From contig NZ_CP017141.1 in assembly GCF_001721645.1 (NCBI RefSeq), positions 5,146,001-5,210,000 of the forward strand: a DNA stretch of 64,000 nucleotides. The letters run 5' to 3'. A program made the translations under genes and the position numbers. This document shows positions 45,330-52,568 of the stretch, piece after piece. The number at the start of each line of letters is the position of its first letter. The stretch's first letter is position 1. Under the pieces are notes generated by a model. That model had not been told where the DNA came from and did not search any database. It was given only the letters and a program-made list of their open reading frames with translations. The stretch comes from Pedobacter steynii. GTDB lineage: Bacteria; Bacteroidota; Bacteroidia; Sphingobacteriales; Sphingobacteriaceae.

Positions 45330-46009
45330 TAAATTCTTGAATTTATAAAGACTGACGAGTCGACTACGAATTTACTAGTATTGTAGTCATTTAGTGCAGC
45401 TTTTCCAGCTGCAAGATCATTTTCATCCTTAAAACATACTTGAATCAAATCTTCAACTGGAATCTCATTCTTGACCAAAACTTCAGCTTGTTCATCAGTA
45501 GGATACTTAGGATCTAAGGATCCTCTTTGTATTATTCGAGAGTTATTAAGTGTAACAATGCTAAGTTGACTTGAAAACATCAGTTTGAATTTTCCGATAT
45601 CCCCAGTTACTCCAACATTTCTTTTGTTATGGCTGTTGGCAGCATTGGTAACTGAAAATAAGGTGTCGGCGTGATAGATATATTTCTTGTCAATCTTTAA
45701 CACACACCAAGTAATATGCGTATCGTCTTTTGTTTTTTGCTGAAAACGGCTGAAAAGGAAATGATTAGGATGCTGGATCGATAAATTGATGAAATTTTTA
45801 TCATCAAATCGCAAGCTGTCAGTAAATTGAACATAGTCGAAAATATCCGTTTGATTGATGTCAAACTCTTCGAGCAGAGCTCTAGATAGTATTTTTCCTT
45901 GTTCAAAAATACTCATGAGATTTATCGTAGGGGTGAAATGAATTAGTTGTGTTATGCCTCTGTCAGTTATTTCCTCGATAAATTGTAAATGATTTTCCTT
46001 CTGTTTCAT
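45329..46009 (-). CDS. DarT-like ADP-ribosyltransferase (DUF4433)
   Basis: A 226-residue protein matching the DarT (DUF4433) pattern. It has QLIHFTPTINLMSIFEQG at 21-38 with the NAD-binding His24, NLSIQHPNHFLF at 75-86, then WCVLKID and TNAA at 121-124. PTDEQAEVLV is at 170-179, with Glu176 as the likely catalytic residue. DarT enzymes transfer ADP-ribose from NAD+ to thymidine in single-stranded DNA and are toxic unless reversed; some act as phage defence. The gene begins 2 bases after the helicase gene and overlaps the hydrolase gene. The DNA target is inferred from the family. Confidence 0.82.
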   Translation of the reverse strand: MKQKENHLQFIEEITDRGITQLIHFTPTINLMSIFEQGKILSRALLEEFDINQTDIFDYVQFTDSLRFDDKNFINLSIQHPNHFLFSRFQQKTKDDTHITWCVLKIDKKYIYHADTLFSVTNAANSHNKRNVGVTGDIGKFKLMFSSQLSIVTLNNSRIIQRGSLDPKYPTDEQAEVLVKNEIPVEDLIQVCFKDENDLAAGKAALNDYNTSKFVVDSSVFINSRI

Positions 46010-46011
46010 AT

Positions 46012-47505
46012 TTAGAATATTAAATCTCCACTATCTATGTTTTCTACGAGTTCAGTATCTATCTCCGAGAGATATCTGGAAGGATTACCAAATGAAAGCA
46101 AGTAAAGCCTTTCCCTTGCTCTTGTCATTGAAGTATACAATAGACGTCTTTCTGTGGATATGTGATATTCGTCATCAATATCACTAAATCCAGGTGGATA
46201 AGGTATAACGTTATCATTGAGATCGACAAGGAAGACATTCTCGAATTCAAGCCCTTTAACTGATGATAGGGTACATACCTTTATTGAATCATTTTCAAAA
46301 TCAATGTCGTCAGTTTTTTGAAGTTCTTGATGATCAAAATTATTCTCATCTAAAAAGTCAATAATCTTTGAAATACCAACGTGGTTTCGGTGGAGGATTA
46401 CAGTTGAGTAGAGTTGTTCATTGTTTTTTAGGGCATTTAGCTCCAAAAGCAGATAGCTAAATTGGTCTTCCTCATCATCAAATCTTCCGATAATAGGTTT
46501 TTGGCCATCTCTCCGTGCAGGTTTTATCTCAGTAAACTCATCAGTTTCGGTTTCATTAGATAGGAGAGACATAGCAGCCTTAGCAATAGGGATTGTATTT
46601 CTGTAATTAGTCTTAAACTCAACTGTTCTTCCACCTCTTACGTTAATTCCTACCTCTCCCCAAGTGAAACCACTCTTATAAATTCTTTGCGCGGCGTCTG
46701 CGATTATGGATATGCTCTTAGTATTTTCTGATACTATTTTCGAAATGACCGAAATCTGAGCCTTACTTAAATCCTGAGCCTCATCTACTATGATGTGTGT
46801 GAACGGTTTGAGCATGTCAGCCGTATTGTCGATTATCTCCAGACATAAGAGTGCATAGTCATCAAAATCAACGAAATTGCTAGCCTTAATTGCGGCATTA
46901 TAGTCTAGATAAATTTTCCATATTGTTTCCTTATCTGTTCTTGTTACTCTATCATTCGTTCCTCTTCCGACTCTCTTTGCATCAAAGTATTCTTCTTTAG
47001 TTATTAAGGCTTTGCCTTTTATCCAGGATATTTCCTCAGAAAAGAAGTCGGCCGATTTTTTTAGTATGCTAGCATCGCTCGCTGAAAATTTGAGTCTGGA
47101 TCTTTCGATCCAACTAATCTGGTTGTTGCCCATTATGGTTCTGCCATATAGATTATTTCCATTCTCTTTAATAAACGCAAAAGCCCATTTATGGAAACTT
47201 GTAACAAACACATTCATTCCAATAGGTTTTCTTGGTACAATGATTTCACTGTCTAGCCTGTATCCTCCAGAGATGAAAGGTGTAATAGAGTTTATATATT
47301 TGACTAATGTTTTGTTGTAGGTGAATATCGCAACCTTGGAGTCTTGGAAAAGATTTGATTGAGTATCCAATAAATGTTTGGCTCTGTAGAGTGCAACAGT
47401 TGTTTTTCCACTTCCGGCAACTCCTTTTATCTGTATTGGTTCCGTTACCTGAAGAAAAAGTACTCTTTTCTGTTCACCGACCAAAACGATTGGTTTTAAA
47501 GGCAT
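46012..47505 (-). CDS. SF1 UvrD/Rep-like helicase
   Basis: A 497-residue superfamily 1 helicase. Motif I (GVAGSGKTT) is at 28-36. TSFHKWAFAF follows, then motif II IIVDEAQDLSK near 228, motif III SIIADAAQRIY, motif IV FKTNYRN, motif V IKVCTLSSVKGLEFENVFLV and motif VI RRLLYTSMTRARERLYLL. It is shorter than UvrD or Rep and lacks their 1B and 2B insertions in large part. It is two bases upstream of the DarT-like gene, so they are made together. A role in exposing single-stranded DNA for the transferase is an inference. Confidence 0.88.
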   Translation of the reverse strand: MPLKPIVLVGEQKRVLFLQVTEPIQIKGVAGSGKTTVALYRAKHLLDTQSNLFQDSKVAIFTYNKTLVKYINSITPFISGGYRLDSEIIVPRKPIGMNVFVTSFHKWAFAFIKENGNNLYGRTIMGNNQISWIERSRLKFSASDASILKKSADFFSEEISWIKGKALITKEEYFDAKRVGRGTNDRVTRTDKETIWKIYLDYNAAIKASNFVDFDDYALLCLEIIDNTADMLKPFTHIIVDEAQDLSKAQISVISKIVSENTKSISIIADAAQRIYKSGFTWGEVGINVRGGRTVEFKTNYRNTIPIAKAAMSLLSNETETDEFTEIKPARRDGQKPIIGRFDDEEDQFSYLLLELNALKNNEQLYSTVILHRNHVGISKIIDFLDENNFDHQELQKTDDIDFENDSIKVCTLSSVKGLEFENVFLVDLNDNVIPYPPGFSDIDDEYHISTERRLLYTSMTRARERLYLLSFGNPSRYLSEIDTELVENIDSGDLIF

Positions 47506-47758
47506 AAAAGACTAAAATTGAGAGGTTAAAAAAATAATTAAATACAATATACCGTATATATATTAAAAGTTGTTCAATGATTGTAGATTAATTTCATTCG
47601 AGATTTCGCAAATCTAAGAAGGAACTTGATGTCTAATTAATTCGTATCAAAGCTATGTTCTAAATTGACATAGTACATTGCTGCAATTCATTGTGGATTT
47701 TACAAATAAACAGTAGAACTACGCCGGCTATAAATTTATAAATAACATCTATTCAAAT

Positions 47759-48766
47759 TTACGGTGATAAATACTGCTCCAGTGTTCGTTTAGATATTTC
47801 AGCAATTTTATCTGCTAGAAATTTTGGTTGAATGACTTTGACATCAGATCCATAGCTTAAAATAATCCCAATAAGTTCGTAATTGATAATCAGCTTGTAT
47901 TCCAAAATTAAACCACAATCTAATGAATCTTCTATAATCTCTTGAGACTTGTGCAAAGGTTGTGTCTTAATATAGTTACCCTCTTTTGGCGTGAAATGTA
48001 ATCGAACAATGTTGATTTTCTTATCCATTATGTTGATACCAATGCAATTGCTGAGATATTCCTTCGTATCGATTGTTGTATTGTCTATATAAGGCGAACC
48101 TGTTTCTATAAGAATCTTAATTCTATCCAAGCCATAGGTTCGAATTTTATTTTTTGTCTCATTGAAAGCAATAACATACCATCTGTTCCGGTATTCCTTT
48201 AAAAAATAGGGATGTATAGTTTGGCTGTTTGATACTTCATGTCCGAATTTTTGATAGGTAATATTTAAAGCTTTTTTATTTTGGATGGCGTTAATTATTT
48301 TATCAATAAATTCTAAACCCTGAGCGATTGGTGTTTTCTCAAATTCTATAAAATCAAGCATACTTTCATGATTACTTTGCTTGGCTCTATTTACGACTCT
48401 AATGATTTTATCGATTGTAGTAGTAAATTCTTTCATTATAGGGATATATTGGTACTGCTTGAGAGTAGTTGCAGCAACTTCAAGTGCCTTTATATCGGTT
48501 TGATTAAGTGGCAGCTTGTCAATAGAATAATTGGAGTCAGTATAGAAATAACCTTTATTTGCCCTACAATATTTTATAGGTGCATTATATTTTAATTGTG
48601 CGCAATCCTTCATTAGACTAATGTCGTTATCTAGTGTTCTACTAGAAACATTCAAGTCTATTTTAGATATTTCACTAATTAGCCTGGTTTTTGACCAATA
48701 GCCACCTCGCGAGAGGCATTCATTTATTACCCTTATTCTTGCAATAGGTTGTTTGTTTTGAGACAT
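47759..48766 (-). CDS. WYL domain regulator
   Basis: A 335-residue protein. The N-terminal winged helix (about 8-75) has INECLSRGGYWSKTRLISEI and SSRTLDNDISLMKDCAQL. The WYL domain (about 145-235) has NKKALNITYQKFGHE and IHPYFLKEYRNRWYVIAFNE, where RWY stands at the WYL position. A C-terminal WCX-like domain follows. WYL proteins often bind a nucleic acid or nucleotide ligand and control defence operons. It is on the same strand as the helicase-DarT-hydrolase genes, 253 bases upstream, and is the best candidate to control them. Confidence 0.88.
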   Translation of the reverse strand: MSQNKQPIARIRVINECLSRGGYWSKTRLISEISKIDLNVSSRTLDNDISLMKDCAQLKYNAPIKYCRANKGYFYTDSNYSIDKLPLNQTDIKALEVAATTLKQYQYIPIMKEFTTTIDKIIRVVNRAKQSNHESMLDFIEFEKTPIAQGLEFIDKIINAIQNKKALNITYQKFGHEVSNSQTIHPYFLKEYRNRWYVIAFNETKNKIRTYGLDRIKILIETGSPYIDNTTIDTKEYLSNCIGINIMDKKINIVRLHFTPKEGNYIKTQPLHKSQEIIEDSLDCGLILEYKLIINYELIGIILSYGSDVKVIQPKFLADKIAEISKRTLEQYLSP

Positions 48767-48814
48767 TAATTTTTTATTCTTTGAGAGGTTATTAAAAAAA
48801 GATTGCTACGCAGA

Positions 48815-48842
48815 TTGGCTGCGTTAAGCTACCTTAAATTTG
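48815..48842 (+). promoter_or_regulatory. Promoter of the two-gene small-protein operon
   Basis: A TTG at 48815-48817, 17 bases of spacer, then TAAATTTG (48835-48842), fitting TAnnTTTG. The start codon at 48885 lies 42 bases further on. The divergent WYL gene starts 48 bases to the left, so a regulator here could control both directions. Confidence 0.55.
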
Positions 48843-48884
48843 ATTAATTAATTTATTATTTAATCATTAAAAGTTAAAAAAATT

Positions 48885-49058
48885 ATGGCAACTAATCCGC
48901 CTAAAGGAGATGGACATCGCAATGGCGCTGTTCGCGAAAGAAGTCAAACGTATAACCCTTCAACAGAACAATGGGTAAAGCGAGACAGTAAAACAGGTAA
49001 ATTTATAGATGTTAAACAAGATGGTACACCATTCAAAGGTGTAAGAAAGGAGAAGTAA
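48885..49058 (+). CDS. Small basic conserved protein
   Basis: A 57-residue protein (MATNPPKGDGHRNGAVRERS at the start, DVKQDGTPFKGVRKEK at the end) that is rich in Lys, Arg and Gly. The layout fits a recurring small-protein type of Bacteroidota and proteobacteria that I recall as lying near mobile or defence genes; no function is known. It overlaps the next gene by TAATG, so the two are translated together. Confidence 0.65.
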   Translation: MATNPPKGDGHRNGAVRERSQTYNPSTEQWVKRDSKTGKFIDVKQDGTPFKGVRKEK

Positions 49059-49270
49059 TGGCGGATAGATATGTGTTAAACTTAAATCAGCAACGCAATG
49101 GGGATTATGAAGTTCACAAGAATGGATGTGCGTTTTTTCCAAAAACAAATTATGATGAATTGGGTGAGTTTTATTCTTGCTCTGGTGCAGTAAGTGAGGC
49201 TAAACGTAAGCATCTTTATAAGAAAATTAATGGATGTTATTATTGTGCCAAAGATTGTCATACTAGCTAG
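49058..49270 (+). CDS. Small Cys-rich protein
   Basis: A 70-residue protein with YVLNLNQQRNGDYEVHKNGC, a central SCSGAVSEAKRKH and the ending NGCYYCAKDCHTS. Six Cys and two or more His in the pattern C-x19-20-C...CYYC-x3-C-H suggest zinc binding. The CxxC/CH ending is shared in spirit with the 49-residue protein at 63034-63183. It is translationally coupled to the 57-residue gene and followed by a terminator. Function unknown. Confidence 0.65.
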   Translation: MADRYVLNLNQQRNGDYEVHKNGCAFFPKTNYDELGEFYSCSGAVSEAKRKHLYKKINGCYYCAKDCHTS

Positions 49271-49320
49271 TGCATCGCTAATAGTTTAAATAGTTAGTAT
49301 TTTATGGGAAATTTGTAACT

Positions 49321-49351
49321 GCCTCCTTGATGAAAGGAGGCTTTATTTTTT
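49321..49351 (+). terminator. Rho-independent terminator
   Basis: Perfect 8-bp stem GCCTCCTT / AAGGAGGC with a five-base loop and a TTTATTTTTT tail. It ends the two small-protein genes. The rest of 49352-49556 shows no gene. Confidence 0.85.
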
Positions 49352-49556
49352 AAGATAAATTTTATAATGTCCTTAGTTCAATTTAAGAAAATCCTCTAAG
49401 GAAATTAAGGTATAGTTCTATCCAACTCGATTGTATTTAATTCTTTCTTCCAAAAAAGAGTTGTAGTTACCCAACTTCAGTTATAATTCAATTAATAAAA
49501 TTGACTTCAATTGATAATGGGGCCAAAATCGGCTTCGAAGTTCTGAAATTGATTTT

Positions 49557-49586
49557 TTGTCTGGTGAAAAATAAAGCCTATTTTTG
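49557..49586 (+). promoter_or_regulatory. Promoter with canonical -33/-7 spacing
   Basis: TTG at 49557-49559 (within TTTG), 19 bases, then TATTTTTG at 49579-49586. This matches the Bacteroidota consensus and spacing. The next start codon at 49731 is 144 bases downstream, so the leader is long; it contains no recognised riboswitch. Confidence 0.6.
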
Positions 49587-49730
49587 CAATGGTATGCAGA
49601 CCCAAGCCGCTCACCGTTGCGAAGTTGTAAAAACACTGTATTTTATTATTGATTATTAGAAAACTTTTTTCTCACGTTGGGAACTGGTTGGTGGGCGACA
49701 TTTTTCTTGCGGGAATTAAAAGAATTTGAA

Positions 49731-50456
49731 ATGGATAATCAACAATATTCGCTTGATAACATAAGAAATAAAGCAAAAAAGGTAAAAAGAGAGCTTGACA
49801 TCACACATACACAAGCTCTCGAGGTAATCGCTAAGAAGCTGGGTTATTCTAATTGGACACATTGTTGTCGGACACTTAGTGGATCTAATGTTATTGAGGT
49901 AAAACCGATAATCGAAACAGCTCAACTTGGATTTAGTGATTGGCTAAAGAAGCAAAAAAACAGAGATTCTCCTTTAGGTGACCTGGCGAAAGATATGATT
50001 TCTGATTGTAATTGGCCTTCAGGTAACTCTTTGGAAACATATCAGGATTACCTTCTCACATTAAATGTCCCATTAGGTGCCACAAAGGCACTGAATGCTG
50101 CTTGGGTAAGTTATAAAGGTTACCTAAAAAAACAACTACATCCCCGTCCTAAAGTTGTGAATGACAAAAACAAAGTTAGGATATTGAACAATCTTCCTAA
50201 AATTGTGTACCTAAAAAACATAAGGCCGGTTCATATAAGTAAAAGAACAATAGAAAAATTTAATCCAGGGGATTTGGCTTGGATATCATGGGAGGGGAGA
50301 AAAGCAATCCCAGTTACAATTCTTGACGTTGATGACAGGCATTATACATTTAAGATTGAACGGCCTATTAAAAAGGCAGGTAACCAGCACTACTTATTAT
50401 TGGATGAAGTCAGGTCGACACCTGAATTAGCGTGTTTGAATTACGTTACTCTATAA
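49731..50456 (+). CDS. YozE SAM-like domain protein
   Basis: A 241-residue protein from the ATG at 49731; the upstream in-frame extension looks non-coding. Residues about 5-50 have AKKLGYSNWTHCCRTL, a short helical motif also found in glyoxalase-related proteins. Residues about 60-125 match the YozE SAM-like fold: FSDWLKKQKNRDSPLGDLAK, DCNWPSGNSLETYQDYLL. The C-terminal half (about 185-241) is a small beta domain with PGDLAWISWEGRKAIPVTIL. SAM-like domains bind protein or nucleic acid. It stands alone between promoter and hairpin; function unknown. Confidence 0.7.
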   Translation: MDNQQYSLDNIRNKAKKVKRELDITHTQALEVIAKKLGYSNWTHCCRTLSGSNVIEVKPIIETAQLGFSDWLKKQKNRDSPLGDLAKDMISDCNWPSGNSLETYQDYLLTLNVPLGATKALNAAWVSYKGYLKKQLHPRPKVVNDKNKVRILNNLPKIVYLKNIRPVHISKRTIEKFNPGDLAWISWEGRKAIPVTILDVDDRHYTFKIERPIKKAGNQHYLLLDEVRSTPELACLNYVTL

Positions 50457-50473
50457 GATTAAATTTACTTTTT

Positions 50474-50497
50474 ATGGCCTCGCTTTTGCGAGGCCAT
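50474..50497 (+). terminator. Terminator-like hairpin after YozE-domain gene
   Basis: Perfect 10-bp stem ATGGCCTCGC / GCGAGGCCAT with a TTTT loop. It lacks a strong T-run, but lies 17 bases after the stop codon. Confidence 0.6.
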
Positions 50498-50614
50498 TGC
50501 ATGTAACTTAGAGGTTTTAGACTACTGGTGTTCATTATATTGATTTAAATTGCTAATCTTTTAGCGAGATTTGTATTTAGTTAATTGTAATTGATGTTTT
50601 TTTATAAATGAAGT

Positions 50615-51412
50615 ATGCACTTTGCATTAATTAATGATCAAATGGTAGCTGCTAAACAAGGGCTGAAAGGTTCTTGCCGTGGTTGCGGACAACCTGTCAT
50701 CGCAAAATGTGGGACAGTAAGAGTTCACCATTGGGCACATCAAAGATCTGAGATGTGTGATAGCTGGTGGGAGGCAGAAAAAGAATGGCACCGTTCCTGG
50801 AAAAATAACTTTCCCCATTTGTGGCAGGAATTTTTTATGCTTGACATACATACAGATGAAAAGCATATAGCCGATGTCAGAACTGATCAGGGGTTAGTTA
50901 TAGAATTTCAGCATTCTCCCATAAAACCAGAAGAGCGTATTGCGAGGGAGAAATTTTATAATGATATGGTTTGGGTAATTGATGGTACACGTCTTATCCA
51001 TGATTATCCCCGTTTCCTTAAGGGGCAGAATCAGATTATAGCAAGCAGCCAGTCGGGAATTTTCAATGTTTACGATCCAGAAAAATGCTTTCCTTCTGCA
51101 TGGCTCAACAGTTCAGTCCCTGTCCTTTTTGATTTTTTAGGTAATGAGTCAATAACTAATCCTTTAGATTTTAGGAGCCCACTTTACTGCCTATTTCCGA
51201 TACGAGTGGGCAGAAGGGGAACACTCGCACGAATACCACGCCGCGCCTTTGTTAAAACCACCATTAATGGTGAATGGTCACTTCGGGTTAAAAGGATTAT
51301 GAGTGAGTTACTTAAAGCCAGAAAGGAATGGCAAGACCAGAAGGAAGGCTCAGAAAGATCATGGCAGCTGCACGAGTTACAAATGAGCCAATTGAATAAA
51401 GGCCGGGGTTAG
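50615..51412 (+). CDS. CoiA-like nuclease-fold protein
   Basis: A 265-residue protein matching the competence CoiA-like family. The N-terminal part has a zinc-ribbon-like CRGCGQPVIAKCG and the HHWAH motif, then WWEAEKEWHRSWKNNF. The nuclease-like core has ADVRTDQGLVIEFQHSPI and PEERIAREKFYNDMVWVIDG, where D, E and Q match PD-(D/E)xK-type positions. CoiA proteins act during natural transformation and in mobile contexts. No competence genes are nearby, so here it may be a DNA-handling part of the island. Confidence 0.82.
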   Translation: MHFALINDQMVAAKQGLKGSCRGCGQPVIAKCGTVRVHHWAHQRSEMCDSWWEAEKEWHRSWKNNFPHLWQEFFMLDIHTDEKHIADVRTDQGLVIEFQHSPIKPEERIAREKFYNDMVWVIDGTRLIHDYPRFLKGQNQIIASSQSGIFNVYDPEKCFPSAWLNSSVPVLFDFLGNESITNPLDFRSPLYCLFPIRVGRRGTLARIPRRAFVKTTINGEWSLRVKRIMSELLKARKEWQDQKEGSERSWQLHELQMSQLNKGRG

Positions 51413-51650
51413 TATTGCATAAAATTTGGCAGATTCTATAAAATCCGATATGCTAAATCTAATTACTTTTCTGAGTCTCAAAAGCTTGTAGGTTATCTGT
51501 AAGAATTTTCTAAACCAGAACTAATTCATGTTTTGCTGCATTCAGTCTTTCAACATAAATATTATGTTGTTTTACTGTTGATTTATTCCAAAACCCGTTT
51601 CTGATTTGATAATAAACAAAACGCATTAAGGCTTCAACAGCATCGTTCTT

Positions 51651-51953
51651 TTATGTGAAATTCTGTCGATAGGTGTAAAAATTTGATGATTCGGAGTCTA
51701 AAACTACTTGACCAAATTGATCGTTAAAAACGTCTTGATTTGGTGACATCAATCCTAGACCACTTTCCAGTTCCAATTTAAGTTGTTTGAATATTTTTAA
51801 ATAGGTGACTTTAAAATCATGTACAGAATACTTTCCAAATTTTATTTCGTCAACGTTTCCAGATGGATTGCTATCTAAGACCAATTGATCAAAATTAAAT
51901 GATAAAATAGATTCCATTGAATTGAGAATTGCTTGTTTTTGAGAAATATTCAT
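51651..51953 (-). CDS. Small hypothetical protein
   Basis: A 100-residue protein starting at the ATG at 51953 (MNISQKQ). It lacks hydrophobic segments and known motifs. A short internal near-repeat (FDQLVLDSN and FGQVVLDSE) near residues 22 and 80 is visible. Upstream bases give no clear promoter. The stretches 51413-51650 and 51954-52238 around it hold no other gene. Confidence 0.5.
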   Translation of the reverse strand: MNISQKQAILNSMESILSFNFDQLVLDSNPSGNVDEIKFGKYSVHDFKVTYLKIFKQLKLELESGLGLMSPNQDVFNDQFGQVVLDSESSNFYTYRQNFT

Positions 51954-52070
51954 ACATTTTCTGCCAAAATGCAACTGAGGTTAATTTATATTAGACTATC
52001 TTACTTATAAGATGAACATTTTTTCAATGCAGTATTAAAATATTGATGGTTTATTAGAAAAAAACTTTTT

Positions 52071-52078
52071 TAATTTTG
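52071..52078 (+). promoter_or_regulatory. Possible distant promoter of MazG-DUF2075 genes
   Basis: TAATTTTG fits the -7 consensus, but it lies 160 bases upstream of the first start codon and has no -33 TTG at the usual spacing. Confidence 0.3.
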
Positions 52079-52238
52079 CGATCAAAGCGATTTAGAGTTT
52101 CTCCAATTATAACATAAATAAACAGTCTTATGTCTTGGCTTAAGCAAGCACTTTCATTGGGAAGCATTTTCATCAATTTCTCATAATTCTCTCATTCCTC
52201 ATAAACTTTCCTTAATTTTCACAACATATTATTTAGGA

Positions 52239-52568
52239 ATGAATAGCTGGAAAGATTTACAAGATATTTTACTCAAATTCAGAAATGAAAGGAACTGGGA
52301 GCAGTTTCATAATCCAAAAGATCTTGCATTAGCATTGTCCATAGAAGTTGCTGAATTAAATGAACTCTTTTTATGGAAAAAGCCAGAGGAAGCTGATGTA
52401 GAAAAGGTTAAGGATGAACTTGCGGATGTTTTCGCGTACGCAATTCTGCTCGCTGAAAAATATGATCTCGACATCAATGAGATCGTGAAAACTAAGGTTG
52501 CTAAGAATGCTGAAAAATATCCGGTCGACAAAGCCAAAGGGACATCAAAAAAATATACTGAACTATGA
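52239..52568 (+). CDS. MazG-like nucleotide pyrophosphohydrolase
   Basis: A 109-residue protein of the all-alpha NTP pyrophosphohydrolase group (dCTPase/MazG-like). The helices carry the metal-binding EVAELNELF and KDELADVFAYA, with the E-x2-E and E-x2-D pattern. These enzymes cleave nucleoside triphosphates to monophosphate and pyrophosphate, often acting on non-canonical or deoxy nucleotides. The stop codon overlaps the next start codon (ATGA), so they form a strict pair. Confidence 0.9.
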   Translation: MNSWKDLQDILLKFRNERNWEQFHNPKDLALALSIEVAELNELFLWKKPEEADVEKVKDELADVFAYAILLAEKYDLDINEIVKTKVAKNAEKYPVDKAKGTSKKYTEL

